Below, one piece after another: positions 25,479-34,818 of a stretch of 64,000 nt of DNA (positions are counted from its first letter, which is position 1; every line of letters starts with the position of its first letter). The stretch is from NCBI RefSeq assembly GCF_001189235.2, contig NZ_LFIP02000002.1:682411-746410 (forward strand), written 5' to 3'. The notes under the pieces are model-generated. The model was not told where the DNA came from and ran no database searches. It saw only the letters and a program-made list of their open reading frames with translations. The translations under genes were made by a program, and so were the position numbers. Source of the stretch: Bradyrhizobium embrapense (lineage in GTDB: Bacteria > Pseudomonadota > Alphaproteobacteria > Rhizobiales > Xanthobacteraceae).

Positions 25479-26510
25479 TCAGCGCGCAAATCTGGCGCGG
25501 TAATCCTGCGGTGTGGTCGACAGCACGCGCAGGAAGCTGCGGCGCATCGTCTCCTCGGACCCGAAGCCGCAGCGCTGCGAGATCCGCTTGACCGGCAGGC
25601 GCGTCTCCGAGAGCAAATGCCGGGCGCCCTCGACCCGCAATCGCTCGATCGCGCGTGCCGGCGTCAACCCGGTTGCATCAGCGTAGTGCCGGCTGAAGCT
25701 GCGCTCGCTCATGCCGGCCTGCTTCGCCAGCGTCGACAGCGAGAGGTCGTCGGCCAGATGGCCGCTGATCCAGTCATGCAGCGCGCCGAATCTATTGTCC
25801 GTCGTTTGCAGCGACAGGATTTCGCTGAACTGCGCCTGTCCGCCCGGCCGCTTGAAGAACACCACGAGATAGCGCGCGACGGCGAGCGCCGCCGCGCGGC
25901 CGAGGTCCTCCTCCAACAGGGCGAGGGCGAGATCGATCCCGGAGGTGACGCCGGCCGACGTCCAGAACGATCCGTCGCGCACGAAGATCGGATCGGACTC
26001 GACGCGAACAGCGGGAAAGCGCTCGGCGAGTTCCGAACAGAACTGCCAGTGCGTCGCGGCGCGACGGCCATCGAGAACGCCCGATGCAGCAAGCAGGAAC
26101 GCGCCGGTGCAGACCGATGCGGTGCGGTGTGCCTGCCCGGCGCGTCCGCGCACCCAGTCCACCAAGGCGCGATCGGCCGCCGCTGCGTTGACGCCGTCGC
26201 CGCCCGGAATCACCAGCGTGTCGACCGCAGTGCCGATGGCGGGCAATGGGTGCACGGCGAGCCCGACACCGGCCGATGCCTCGATCGTCGGGCCATGCTT
26301 GGCGACGACGCGGACCTCGTAAGGTTCGGCGTTGCCTGCCCTTGCCGCCAGCGCATTGGCGGATGCGAACACCTGCAATGGCCCGGTGACATCGAGCAGT
26401 TGCACCGCCGGATAAGCCAGCACTTCGATCAGGCGGCGGCCGTTTGGCGAGAAACGTGGGCTGGTTGGCGTCATCGCCGAAGCGTGCCGCGCTAGATTTG
26501 CTTTGTCCAT
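25479..26510 (-). CDS. GlxA-type AraC regulator (DJ-1/PfpI domain plus AraC HTH)
   Basis: About 343 residues from ATG 26510 (start uncertain; ATG 26474 possible). Residues about 20-200 form a DJ-1/PfpI domain (IEVLAYPAVQLLDVTGPLQVF, SVCTGAFLLAASGVLDGRRATHW-like), residues about 235-340 an AraC double helix-turn-helix (LSTLAKQAGMSERSFSRHY, ISQRCGFGSEETMRRSF). Divergent from the DJ-1 enzyme gene, which it probably controls. Confidence 0.88.
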   Translation of the reverse strand: MDKANLARHASAMTPTSPRFSPNGRRLIEVLAYPAVQLLDVTGPLQVFASANALAARAGNAEPYEVRVVAKHGPTIEASAGVGLAVHPLPAIGTAVDTLVIPGGDGVNAAAADRALVDWVRGRAGQAHRTASVCTGAFLLAASGVLDGRRAATHWQFCSELAERFPAVRVESDPIFVRDGSFWTSAGVTSGIDLALALLEEDLGRAAALAVARYLVVFFKRPGGQAQFSEILSLQTTDNRFGALHDWISGHLADDLSLSTLAKQAGMSERSFSRHYADATGLTPARAIERLRVEGARHLLSETRLPVKRISQRCGFGSEETMRRSFLRVLSTTPQDYRARFAR

Positions 26511-26549
26511 AGTGCTGGGAAAGTTCACGCGAAGTTTGAGGGAAGTGCG

Positions 26550-27260
26550 ATGATTGCTCACGATGTCCACTTGCGGATCGGATCACTGCTGTTCGAAGGC
26601 GTCGATCAAATCGATTTGACCGGCCCGTTCGAGGTGCTGTCGCGGCTTCCGAATTCGACCTACCGCATCTACGGCAAGACCGCCGAGCCGGTCCGCGACA
26701 TCAAGGGATTGCGGCTGACGCCCGATGCGACACTGGCCGAGGCGCCGCCGCTCGACGTGCTGCATGTGCCGGGTGGCTTCGGTCAGCAAGCCCTGATGGA
26801 GGACGCGGAAGTGCTCGGCTGGATCAGGCGGCAGGCGGCGGGGGCATGCCGCATCTTCTCGGTCTGCACGGGTGCGCTGATCTGCGGAGCGGCGGGCCTT
26901 CTCAAGGGGCGCAGGGCGACGACGCATTGGGCGTCGTTCCATTTGCTGCCGTTCTTCGGCGCGACGCCGGTGAACGAACGCGTGGTGGTGGACGGAAGCT
27001 TTGTCTTTACCGCCGGAGTCACGGCAGGCATCGATGGCGCTTTGCGGCTCGCGGCCGAATTGCGCGGCGACGATGCCGCGCGCGCGATTCAGCTCTATAT
27101 GGTGTATGCGCCGGAGCCGCCGTTCGACAGCGGCACGCCGGAAACAGCGCCAGCCGAAATCCTGCAGCAGTCGCGCGAGTCCGTGCGCGCGATCACGGCG
27201 CAGCGGGAGGAAACCGCTCGCCGCGTCGCCGCGAGGCTCGGTGTCGTCGTCGGAGCTTGA
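26550..27260 (+). CDS. DJ-1/PfpI-family protein, isonitrile hydratase-like
   Basis: 236 residues; GAGGGAAG before the ATG. DJ-1 fold with nucleophile elbow FSVCTGALICGAAGLL and GRRATTHWA, and DLTGPFEVL near the N-terminus, the pattern of isonitrile hydratase-like members. The nucleophilic Cys is about residue 109. Divergent from a GlxA regulator with 39 bp between starts. Substrate not provable; isonitrile hydration is the best-known reaction of close relatives. Confidence 0.78.
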   Translation: MIAHDVHLRIGSLLFEGVDQIDLTGPFEVLSRLPNSTYRIYGKTAEPVRDIKGLRLTPDATLAEAPPLDVLHVPGGFGQQALMEDAEVLGWIRRQAAGACRIFSVCTGALICGAAGLLKGRRATTHWASFHLLPFFGATPVNERVVVDGSFVFTAGVTAGIDGALRLAAELRGDDAARAIQLYMVYAPEPPFDSGTPETAPAEILQQSRESVRAITAQREETARRVAARLGVVVGA

Positions 27261-27267
27261 GCCCGGA

Positions 27268-27759
27268 CTAATTCCCCGGCTCGAAGCTGCAGTCGGCGCC
27301 GCCGCCGGCCTTGTCCTTGATCACCTTGGGATCGAGCGTGCAGGACAATTTCGACAGCGCCTCGTAGATCGTGCCGGCGGCGCCGTCGCCGGGAACGCCG
27401 GCCAGCGCCACGGTCGCGTAGATTGCGTTGGCCTCGCTGCCCTTCACGGTGTGGGTCTTGCTGCCGAAGGTCAGCGCGCAGGAGCGCGAGGTGATGTCGA
27501 CATTGCTGGCGCGGCAGACCACCTTGTCGGCGATGACGGTGATCTTCTTCGTGATGCGGACACTGCTGTCGCCGCCAAAGAACGCGGCGACCGCCTTCTT
27601 CTCCCTGGCCGGCAGCCGCGAGTACGGCGCCACGACGCCGGCGAGCGCCAGCGCGACCGAGCCGGAGGTGGTTGCGGGCGCGGCCCATGCGGCGGACGAG
27701 GCCAGCGACATTGAACATGCGAGGATCGTCAGTCGGCCAAGGCTCATTCCAAGTCTCAT
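27268..27759 (-). CDS. Exported hypothetical protein (163 aa)
   Basis: ATG 27759 has AGGAG 7 bases upstream. Signal peptide MRLGMSLGRLTILACSMSLASSAAWAA then a mature part with four Cys (VVCRAS, SCALTF, LSCTLD, DCSFE), possibly two disulfides in the periplasm. YSRLPAREKKAVAAFFGGD is notable near the N-terminus. Convergent with the DJ-1 gene, 7 bp apart. No family recognised. Confidence 0.7.
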   Translation of the reverse strand: MRLGMSLGRLTILACSMSLASSAAWAAPATTSGSVALALAGVVAPYSRLPAREKKAVAAFFGGDSSVRITKKITVIADKVVCRASNVDITSRSCALTFGSKTHTVKGSEANAIYATVALAGVPGDGAAGTIYEALSKLSCTLDPKVIKDKAGGGADCSFEPGN

Positions 27760-28011
27760 TCCCATCTCCTGTATCCGCTCTTTCCGCGCCGCGAGATCGC
27801 TAGCATGTCTGACGACGCGCATGGGTGATGCCGTTCACACGCGATCCCGCAACTTCGCGTGAGGGCCGCTGCGCGCACAGGGCAGGGCGGCCCCGCGTGG
27901 ACCCGCTTGCAGGATCGCGCCATCGGCGGCACAGTCGGATCCGCGGCAGCGGTGCCGCCAACAAGCAAGACAAGACGCTCAATCCGGGGAACGGAACTTC
28001 TAGGGAGCATC

Positions 28012-29076
28012 ATGGCGGCCACGCGCATCGACTGCGACATCCATCCCGCGGTGGGGGGAACGCGCACCACGCTGCTGCCTTACCTCAGCGATCACTGGAA
28101 GGAACAGGTGGTCAGCCGCGCCATCGACGGGCTCGATCTCAATTCCTACCCGCCGTCGATGCCGCTGTCCGGCCGTGCCGACTGGCGGCCGGCCGACGGC
28201 CGCAAGCCGGGCAGCGATCTTGCCATGGTGCAGCGCGGCGCATTCGACCAGCTCGGCGCCAGCCATGCCATCTGCAATGTCGTCTACGGCGCGCAGGCGG
28301 TGTTCGATCCCTACATGGCGGCGGACTTCTGCAAGGCGATCAACGACTGGATCGCGGCCGAATGGCTTGCCAGGGACACGCGGCTGCGCGCCTCGATCGT
28401 GGTGCCGATCCAGGCGCCGGATCTCGCCGTCGAGGAGATCGAGCGCCGCGCCGGCGATAACAGGTTCGTCTCGGTGCTGGTGCCCTCGCAGGGCGAGATG
28501 CTGCTCGGGCGGCGGCACTATTGGCCGATCTATCAGGCCGCGGAGAAACACAGGCTGCCGATCGCGATCCACGCCGGCAGCGCCTATCGCGGCGCGCCGA
28601 GCTCGATCGGCTGGCCGTCCTATCGCTACGAATATTATCTCGCCGAAGCGCAGGCGTTCCAGGCTCAGACATTGAGCCTGATCTATGAGGGCGTGTTCGG
28701 GAAGTATCCGGGATTGACCGTGGTGCTGATGGAGTCCGGGGTTAGCTGGTTGCCCGCCTTCATGTGGCGCGCCAACAAGACCTGGCGCGGCGTCCGCGTC
28801 GAGGTGCCATGGGTGGAGCGCGAACCGGCCGCGATCATCCGCGACCATTTCCGCGTCACCATGCAGCCGTTCGATGCACCGCTGGACGCGACGGGCGTTG
28901 CCGACATCATCGATCAGATCGGCTCCGACAAGATGTTCCTGTTCGCATCCGACTACCCGCACTGGCAGTTCGACGGCGACGATCCGGTCCCGCCGCATTT
29001 GCCGAAGAGTCTTGTCGAGCGGATGTGCGCTGACAACCCGCTCGAAACCTTTCCGCGTTTGAAGCTTGATGCGTGA
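28012..29076 (+). CDS. Amidohydrolase-2 family metal-dependent hydrolase
   Basis: 354 residues from ATG 28012 (AGGGAG site). PF04909-type TIM barrel: RIDCDIHPAVGG at the N-terminus, NRFVSVLVPSQGEMLLGRRHYWPIY, IAIHAGSAY with the metal His, and FASDYPHWQFDGDD with the catalytic Asp. Relatives decarboxylate or hydrolyse aromatic acids and lactones. Followed by a second, related hydrolase and a Rieske protein on the same strand. Confidence 0.9.
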   Translation: MAATRIDCDIHPAVGGTRTTLLPYLSDHWKEQVVSRAIDGLDLNSYPPSMPLSGRADWRPADGRKPGSDLAMVQRGAFDQLGASHAICNVVYGAQAVFDPYMAADFCKAINDWIAAEWLARDTRLRASIVVPIQAPDLAVEEIERRAGDNRFVSVLVPSQGEMLLGRRHYWPIYQAAEKHRLPIAIHAGSAYRGAPSSIGWPSYRYEYYLAEAQAFQAQTLSLIYEGVFGKYPGLTVVLMESGVSWLPAFMWRANKTWRGVRVEVPWVEREPAAIIRDHFRVTMQPFDAPLDATGVADIIDQIGSDKMFLFASDYPHWQFDGDDPVPPHLPKSLVERMCADNPLETFPRLKLDA

Positions 29077-29112
29077 GGCATGATGCGATTTGACGCCACA
29101 TCGATGGTGCCA

Positions 29113-29137
29113 CACCTCTCCCCGATGGGGAGAGGTG
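29113..29137. repeat. Perfect hairpin CACCTCTCCCC-GAT-GGGGAGAGGTG
   Basis: Eleven-base arms with a 3-base loop between the two amidohydrolase genes. Belongs to the CCTCTCCC repeat family seen at 18.6, 21.6 and 54.2 kb. In a transcript it may modulate the ratio of the two hydrolases. Confidence 0.7.
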
Positions 29138-29171
29138 ACGGCCACACCGGCTCAATTCAAAGGAGGATCGC

Positions 29172-30284
29172 ATGAGTGACGTCATCGACCGCCCGATGCT
29201 CGATCAGGAGAAGACCGCCGCGACGCGGCTGAAGATCATCGATTGCGACATCCATCCGAGCATCCATTCGCATAGCGACCTCAACGAGTTTCTGCCGAAG
29301 CGCTGGCAGCAGCATCTCAAGGAATACGGCAGCCATCTGCGCACGCCCTATATCGGCACCACGCCGTATCCGCGCTCCTCGCCGCTTATCGCACGCCGCG
29401 ACGCCTGGCCGCCGACCGGCGGCGTACCGGGCTCCGACCTCGATTTCATGCGCAAGCAGCACCTCGATCCCTTTGATGTCGAGTTCGGCATCCTGCAGGT
29501 GCTCGACCTCTTCATCTTCTCGCAGCAGAACCTTGAATTCGGCGCCGCGATCCAGCGCGCCATCAACGACTGGCAGCTCGCGTTCTGGGCGCATCGCGAT
29601 CCCAGGCTGAAGGCCTCGATCCTGGTCGGGCAGGACGGCTCCGACCTCGGCCTTGCCGAGATCGACCGCTGTGCGAAGACCGGCGAGTACATCCAGATCA
29701 ACGTCTCGCCGCGCGCCAACGAGCCGCTCGGCCGCCGCCGCTACTGGCCGATCTATGACCGCGCGCAAGAGCTCGATCTGCCACTCGGAATCCATGTCGG
29801 CGGCTATGGCGGGCATGCGCCGACCGGCGGCGGCTGGCCGTCCTATTATTGCGAGGAGCATCAGTCGAACGCCCACACGGTGGCCTCGAACCTCACGAGC
29901 CTGGTGCTCGAGGGTGTTCCGGAGCGTTTCCCGAAACTGAAGATCGTGTTCATCGAGGGCGGCTTCGGCTGGATCCCGGCGACGATGTGGCGGATGGACC
30001 AGCACTTCGAGCGTTTCCGCAGCGAGGTGCCGCATCTGAAGCGCAGGCCGAGCGAATATGTGAAGGAGCATTTCTGGTTCACGACCCAGCCGATCGACGA
30101 GCCCGATGAAGCCAGGCATCTGCGTCAGCTGATCGAATGGGTCGGCATCGACCGGCTGCTGTTCTCGTCGGATTATCCGCACTGGGACTATGACGACGCG
30201 CGCTACGCCTTCAAGACGCCGCTGACCGAGGCCGAGCGACGCAAGATATTCAACAGCAATGCCCGCGCGGTCTACAAATTCTAG
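29172..30284 (+). CDS. Amidohydrolase-2 family metal-dependent hydrolase (second copy)
   Basis: 370 residues; AAAGGAGG site before ATG 29172. Same architecture as the previous gene: KIIDCDIHPSIHS, YIQINVSPRANEPLGRRRYWPIYD, LGIHVGGYGG, LLFSSDYPHWDYDD. The metal residues D-x-H, His and Asp are in place. Sequence divergence from the first copy is high, so they may act on different substrates or as a heteromer. Eight bases after its stop comes the Rieske gene, indicating one transcript. Confidence 0.9.
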   Translation: MSDVIDRPMLDQEKTAATRLKIIDCDIHPSIHSHSDLNEFLPKRWQQHLKEYGSHLRTPYIGTTPYPRSSPLIARRDAWPPTGGVPGSDLDFMRKQHLDPFDVEFGILQVLDLFIFSQQNLEFGAAIQRAINDWQLAFWAHRDPRLKASILVGQDGSDLGLAEIDRCAKTGEYIQINVSPRANEPLGRRRYWPIYDRAQELDLPLGIHVGGYGGHAPTGGGWPSYYCEEHQSNAHTVASNLTSLVLEGVPERFPKLKIVFIEGGFGWIPATMWRMDQHFERFRSEVPHLKRRPSEYVKEHFWFTTQPIDEPDEARHLRQLIEWVGIDRLLFSSDYPHWDYDDARYAFKTPLTEAERRKIFNSNARAVYKF

Positions 30285-30291
30285 GACACCG

Positions 30292-30705
30292 ATGGCCCGT
30301 CACATCGTCGCGCGCACCAGTGAGATTCCGGCCGGCGGCAACAAGGTGTTCGGCCTCGAGGGCCGCGACATCGTCGTGTTCCACGCCAATGGCGCGTTCT
30401 TCGCGCTGCTCAATCGCTGTCCGCACGAGGGCGCGCCGCTGGAGAAGGCGGCCTGCGTCGCGCGCCTGACCTCGCCGGAGCCCGGCATCTATCAGCGCGA
30501 CCGGGTCGGCGAGATGCTGCGCTGTCCGTGGCACGGCTGGGAATTCGACATGCGCAACGGCCAGTCGTGGTTCGATCCCAAGCGGTTCAGGATCCGCTCC
30601 TATCCGGTCGCGGTCGAGAGCGGCGCGGAATTGCAGAAGGGGCCGTATGTCGCCGAGACGTTTCCGGTGCACATCGAGGATGATTACGTGATCGTCGAGG
30701 TGTGA
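30292..30705 (+). CDS. Rieske [2Fe-2S] ferredoxin-like protein
   Basis: 137 residues, a single Rieske domain: NRCPHEGAPLEKAAC and, about 40 residues on, LRCPWHGWEFDMRNG, giving the C-x-H..C-x-x-H cluster ligands. No oxygenase domain, so it is an electron carrier or a small regulator of a ring-modifying enzyme. Lies 8 bp after the second amidohydrolase; AGGA site. The flavoprotein at 31541 may be its reductase. Confidence 0.88.
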   Translation: MARHIVARTSEIPAGGNKVFGLEGRDIVVFHANGAFFALLNRCPHEGAPLEKAACVARLTSPEPGIYQRDRVGEMLRCPWHGWEFDMRNGQSWFDPKRFRIRSYPVAVESGAELQKGPYVAETFPVHIEDDYVIVEV

Positions 30706-30742
30706 CCGATGCTCGGGATGAGCCCGGTCACGACGTTCAAGC

Positions 30743-30767
30743 CATTATTGCTATATCTGCAATAATG
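30743..30767. promoter_or_regulatory. Perfect inverted repeat CATTATTGC-N7-GCAATAATG
   Basis: Nine-base arms, AT-rich loop TATATCT, no following T-run, 95 bp before the GST start. Better read as an operator than as a terminator, because the stem is weak as RNA. No regulator gene is adjacent. Confidence 0.45.
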
Positions 30768-30861
30768 AAGTTCCGTTGGCGATCATTATAATATCCGGTG
30801 CAATGAGCCACCTTGATGTCGCGGTGGGGATGACCCCGCCCACGACATCAGGAACGGCATC

Positions 30862-31479
30862 ATGAAGCTCTATCACTTCGCACTCTCCGGCCACGCGCAT
30901 CGCGCCCGCCTGTTCATCTCCCTGCTCGGCGTTCCGCACGAGCTGGTCGACGTCGACCTCGGGTCCGGCGCGCACAAGACGCCGGAGTTCCTCGCGCTCA
31001 ATCCGTTCGGCCAGGTGCCGGTGCTGGATGATGACGGCACCATCATTCCCGATTCCAACGCGATCCTGGTCTATCTCGCGACCAAGCTCGGCCGCACCGA
31101 CTGGCTGCCGCAGGATGCCAAGGGCGCCGCCATGGTGCAGCGCTGGCTGTCGGTTGCCGCCGGCGAACTTGCCTACGGTCCCGCGGCGGCGCGGCTGATC
31201 ACCGTGTTCGGTGCCAAGCACAATCCGGACGACGTGATCGCGCGCGCCCACGTGCTGCTGAAGCGGCTCGAGGCCCATCTCGCCGATCGCGACTTTCTGG
31301 TCGGTGCGCAGCCGACGATCGCCGATGTCGCGCTCTACAGCTATCTGTCGAGCGCGCCCGAAGGCAACGTCGATCTCTCCGCCTATGTCAGTGTCAACGC
31401 GTTCCTGCGCCGGATCGAGGCGCTGCCGGGCTTCGTGCCGTTTGCCAAGACGCGCGCCGGTCTGGCTGCGGCTGCGTGA
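30862..31479 (+). CDS. Glutathione S-transferase family protein
   Basis: 205 residues. Thioredoxin-like N-terminus [22 protein letters not shown] with [24 protein letters not shown] (glutathione-binding P and S), and helical C-terminus ([18 protein letters not shown]). Beta-type bacterial GST layout; Ser in LSGHAHRAR is the likely catalytic residue position. Part of the plus-strand catabolic group; the flavoprotein follows 61 bp later. Confidence 0.9.
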   Translation: MKLYHFALSGHAHRARLFISLLGVPHELVDVDLGSGAHKTPEFLALNPFGQVPVLDDDGTIIPDSNAILVYLATKLGRTDWLPQDAKGAAMVQRWLSVAAGELAYGPAAARLITVFGAKHNPDDVIARAHVLLKRLEAHLADRDFLVGAQPTIADVALYSYLSSAPEGNVDLSAYVSVNAFLRRIEALPGFVPFAKTRAGLAAAA

Positions 31480-31540
31480 TGGGTCGACCGGGCGTGCCCC
31501 GCGGGCGCGCCCGTCCAACCCCGAAGGGGAGGGCGAGGAG

Positions 31541-33616
31541 ATGAGCGACAGGCGAACCAAGGGCAAGCTCGCGACCTGGCATGAAGGCGAGCTGGCGATC
31601 CAGCAGAAGGTCGGCGTCGCCGAGGAGATGGCGGCCGTCGGCCGGCGCGCGGTGCGCGACTTCATGCCCGACCAGCATCGCGAATTCTTCGCCCAAATTC
31701 CCTTCATCGTGGTCGGCAGCGTGGATCGCAGCGGCGACGTGTGGGCCTCGGTGCTGGCCGGCCGGCCCGGCTTCATCGCCTCGCCGACGCCGCGCAGCCT
31801 CGAGATCGATGCGCGGCCCGACTCCGGCGATCCCGTGGGCGAAGGCATGCGCGAGGGCGATGCGATCGCGTTGCTGGGCATCGAATTGCACACGCGCCGT
31901 CGCAACCGCGCCAACGGACTGCTGCGTGCATCGTCGGGCAGCGCGCTCAGCTTCGAACTCGACCAGAGTTTCGGCAATTGTCCGCAATACATCCAGCTGC
32001 GCGATTTCGCCTTCGTGCGCGCGCCGGACGAACCTTTCACGGGAGAGATCGAGCAAAGCGCGACGCTCGATCAGGCCGCGCGCGACATGATTGCGGCCGC
32101 GGACACCTTCTTCGTAGCGTCCTATGCCGAGCGCGAGGACCGTCGCCAGGTCGACGTCTCACATCGCGGCGGCAAGGCCGGCTTCGTCCGCGTCGCCGCC
32201 GACGGCACGCTGACGATCCCCGATTTCGCCGGCAATCTGTTCTTCAACACGCTCGGCAACATCCTCGTCAACGGCAAGGCCGGGCTGCTGTTCGTCGATT
32301 TCGACACCGGCGACGTGCTGCAATTGACCGGCGACGCCGAGGTGATGCTGGACTCGCCCGAGATCGCTGCATTTCAGGGCGCCGAGCGGCTCTGGAATTT
32401 TCGCGTCCGTCGTTTGGTACGCAGGCGCGGCGCGCTGCCGCTGCGCTGGGCGCTCCGCGCCGAAGGCTGGTCGCCGAACGCGCTGATGACCGGCGACTGG
32501 GCACAGGCTGCAGATCGCATTCGGGCAGCCGAGCGCGCGACGCAATGGCGCCCGTTCAAGGTCACCAGGATCGTCGACGAGAGCCGTTCGATCCGCTCGT
32601 TTCATCTGCAGCCAGACGATGGCGCAGGGCGGCTGCCGCACCAGGCCGGGCAGCATCTGCCGATCCGCCTCGCATTGCCCGGCGCCGACAAGCCTGATAT
32701 CCGCACCTACACGCTGTCGGTCGCGCCATCGGACGGCATGTACCGCATCAGCGTGAAGCGCGACGGGCCGGTGTCGCAGCATCTCCACGACCACCTGCAT
32801 GTCGGCGATGTCATCGAGGCGCGCGCGCCGGGCGGCGGCTTCACGATCGATGCGCGCGAGAAGCGGCCCGCGGTGCTGCTCGCCGGTGGCGTCGGCATCA
32901 CGCCGATGCTCGCGATGTTGCGTCACGTGGTCTATGAAGGGCTGCGCACCCGCAGCATTCGGCCGACCTTCCTGTTCCAGGCCGCGCATGCGAAAGCGGA
33001 CCGCGCTTTCTCAGGCGAATTGCAGCAACTGGCCGATGCGGCCGGCGGTGCCGTGCGGATCATCCGCGTTCTCAGCGACGTCGATGGCGCCGAGCAGGGT
33101 GTCGATTACGACGCCGCGGGACGGATCGACATGGCGCTGCTGTCGCGAATCCTGCCGTTCAACGATTACGACTTCTACCTGTGCGGGCCGCCGCAATTCA
33201 CCCAATCGCTGTATGACGCGCTGCGCGGCTACAATATCGCCGACGGCAGGATTCACGCCGAGGCATTCGGTCCATCGTCGCTGGTGCGGAAGCCGGACCT
33301 GGTCACGACGGCGCCGCCGCGCCGGCTGGCTGCGTCCGCGCCGGTCCCGGTCGCCTTCACCGCATCGATGAAGGAAGCACGCTGGACGCCGGGGCAGGGA
33401 ACGTTGCTCGAACTCGCAGAAGCGCGCGGCCTCAGCCCCGCGTTCAGTTGCCGGGAAGGCAATTGCGGTAGCTGTCGAACCCGGCTGCTGGCAGGCGCCG
33501 TGACCTATGTGAAGGAGCCGACCGCCGAGGTCGCCGATGATGAGGTGCTGATCTGCTGCGCGGTGCCGGCGAAGCCGGAGGCCGATGGTGAGGATCGCAT
33601 CCAGCTGGATCTCTGA
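31541..33616 (+). CDS. Three-domain flavoprotein: PNPOx-like, FNR reductase and 2Fe-2S ferredoxin
   Basis: 691 residues from ATG 31541. Residues about 30-250: pyridoxamine-phosphate-oxidase-like FMN-binding split barrel (IPFIVVGSVDRSGDVWASVLAG; LFFNTLGNILVNGKAGLLFVDF). About 330-580: ferredoxin-NADP reductase module (RTYTLSVAPSD for FAD, AGGVGITPMLAMLRH for NAD(P), YLCGPPQFT). About 605-691: plant-type ferredoxin with SCREGNCGSCRT and a late Cys pair (LICCAV). Such proteins pass electrons from NAD(P)H to a ring-active oxygenase or reduce a small substrate at the FMN site. Context with Rieske and GST supports catabolism. Confidence 0.9.
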   Translation: MSDRRTKGKLATWHEGELAIQQKVGVAEEMAAVGRRAVRDFMPDQHREFFAQIPFIVVGSVDRSGDVWASVLAGRPGFIASPTPRSLEIDARPDSGDPVGEGMREGDAIALLGIELHTRRRNRANGLLRASSGSALSFELDQSFGNCPQYIQLRDFAFVRAPDEPFTGEIEQSATLDQAARDMIAAADTFFVASYAEREDRRQVDVSHRGGKAGFVRVAADGTLTIPDFAGNLFFNTLGNILVNGKAGLLFVDFDTGDVLQLTGDAEVMLDSPEIAAFQGAERLWNFRVRRLVRRRGALPLRWALRAEGWSPNALMTGDWAQAADRIRAAERATQWRPFKVTRIVDESRSIRSFHLQPDDGAGRLPHQAGQHLPIRLALPGADKPDIRTYTLSVAPSDGMYRISVKRDGPVSQHLHDHLHVGDVIEARAPGGGFTIDAREKRPAVLLAGGVGITPMLAMLRHVVYEGLRTRSIRPTFLFQAAHAKADRAFSGELQQLADAAGGAVRIIRVLSDVDGAEQGVDYDAAGRIDMALLSRILPFNDYDFYLCGPPQFTQSLYDALRGYNIADGRIHAEAFGPSSLVRKPDLVTTAPPRRLAASAPVPVAFTASMKEARWTPGQGTLLELAEARGLSPAFSCREGNCGSCRTRLLAGAVTYVKEPTAEVADDEVLICCAVPAKPEADGEDRIQLDL

Positions 33617-33658
33617 TCAACGCGGCGCGCCGGCACACGCGGTGTCCTCGCTGACGCT

Positions 33659-34015
33659 TCAGCCCATGCTGCCCGGCATGAAGCAGCGCGGCCGCGGGTG
33701 ACCATTCAGGTAGTAAGGCCAGACCATGGTGTGGCCGGCGCGGTTCGGTCCGGAGACGACGGCCTCGTCGGGAACGTCGACCCATTCGCCCTCGAGGCGC
33801 ACCCGGTAGTGGCCGTCCCTGGTGTCCCAATCGGCGTCATCGACGCGCGTCGCGTCGCTGCCGTCGCAACAAGGCCCCTTGCCGCTGTGCAGGTTCTCAT
33901 ACCAGCCATTCAATTCCGGGTGGTCGTGATCATGCGCCTGGGACGGACCGATCGCCGGCATCGACAGCAGGGCGGTGAGTATCGTGAGCGTCATACGCCA
34001 AGACGAATTGTTCAT
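33659..34015 (-). CDS. Exported hypothetical protein (118 aa)
   Basis: 118 residues; signal peptide MTLTILTALLSMPAIGPSQAHD-like after a short basic start. Mature part: HDHDHPELNGWYENLHSGKGPCCDGSDATRVDDADW, with a CC pair and later single Cys (PRCFMPG). Many Bradyrhizobium proteins share this GPCCDG pattern. GGGAA site. Function unknown; a metal-binding role is a guess from His/Cys. Confidence 0.7.
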   Translation of the reverse strand: MNNSSWRMTLTILTALLSMPAIGPSQAHDHDHPELNGWYENLHSGKGPCCDGSDATRVDDADWDTRDGHYRVRLEGEWVDVPDEAVVSGPNRAGHTMVWPYYLNGHPRPRCFMPGSMG

Positions 34016-34157
34016 CTGGTTCCCAATCCCGGAAGCCCATGTCAGCCAATCCGGAAATGGTCATCGAGTTCAATCCGTCAATAAATGACGGATATCATAT
34101 AAATCACATTCGTGAGAGGCGCGGCGGCTCCGCAGGAAGGCCCCGCTGCCGGTAAAC

Positions 34158-34733
34158 TCAGGCGAGCAGGCCCATCACCTGGTCGATCACGGCCTTCACC
34201 TGTTTCGAATCCGGCCGTTGATGCGCGAGCGCCAGCAGCCCGGCATGCACCACCATAATGGTGTGCGCGGTAACGTCGGGGTCGAAGCCCTTCCGGAACT
34301 GGGCGCGGTCGGCGCGCAGCCGCGCGCGCAACAGCTCCTCGAGCCGCCGGTTGTAGCGCTCGATGCTCTTGCGCAGGTCGGCCTGGTCGAGCGAGCCGTC
34401 GGTCGCGGAATTGATCGACAGGCAGCCGCGCTGGCCTTTCTCGCCCGAGCAATAGGGGATGAAGCCGGTGAGCCACCGTCTGATCGCCTCGCGGGCGGGT
34501 ACAGGCTGGGCCAGGGTGCGCTCGGCCCAGCCCAGAATGCCGTCGTGATAGCGGTCGAGCACTTTGAGGAACAGCGCGTTCTTGTCGCCGAAGGCTGCAT
34601 AGAGGCTGGGTTTGGCGACGCCGCTCGCCGCCGTGATCTCGTCGAGCGAGGTCGCCTGGAAACCCTTCTGCCAGAATACCTGACGGGCGATTTCCAGGAC
34701 GTCGTCCGGATCGAAGCTGCGCGGCCTTGCCAT
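34158..34733 (-). CDS. TetR-family regulator
   Basis: 191 residues. HTH: FDPDDVLEIARQVFWQKGFQATSLDEITAASGVAKPSLYAAFGDKNALF, characteristic of regulators next to oxidoreductases. C-terminal domain contains GEKGQRGCLSINSATDG. Divergent from the MDR-family gene at 34858; the palindrome at 34819-34834 lies between. Confidence 0.88.
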   Translation of the reverse strand: MARPRSFDPDDVLEIARQVFWQKGFQATSLDEITAASGVAKPSLYAAFGDKNALFLKVLDRYHDGILGWAERTLAQPVPAREAIRRWLTGFIPYCSGEKGQRGCLSINSATDGSLDQADLRKSIERYNRRLEELLRARLRADRAQFRKGFDPDVTAHTIMVVHAGLLALAHQRPDSKQVKAVIDQVMGLLA

Positions 34734-34818
34734 AGCTTATTTTATGTACTCCTGCGTCGGATGTGAAGCCTTCACCTTGCCGGGAGGGCATTTGCGGCCA
34801 TTGACGTGATCCACGTTC

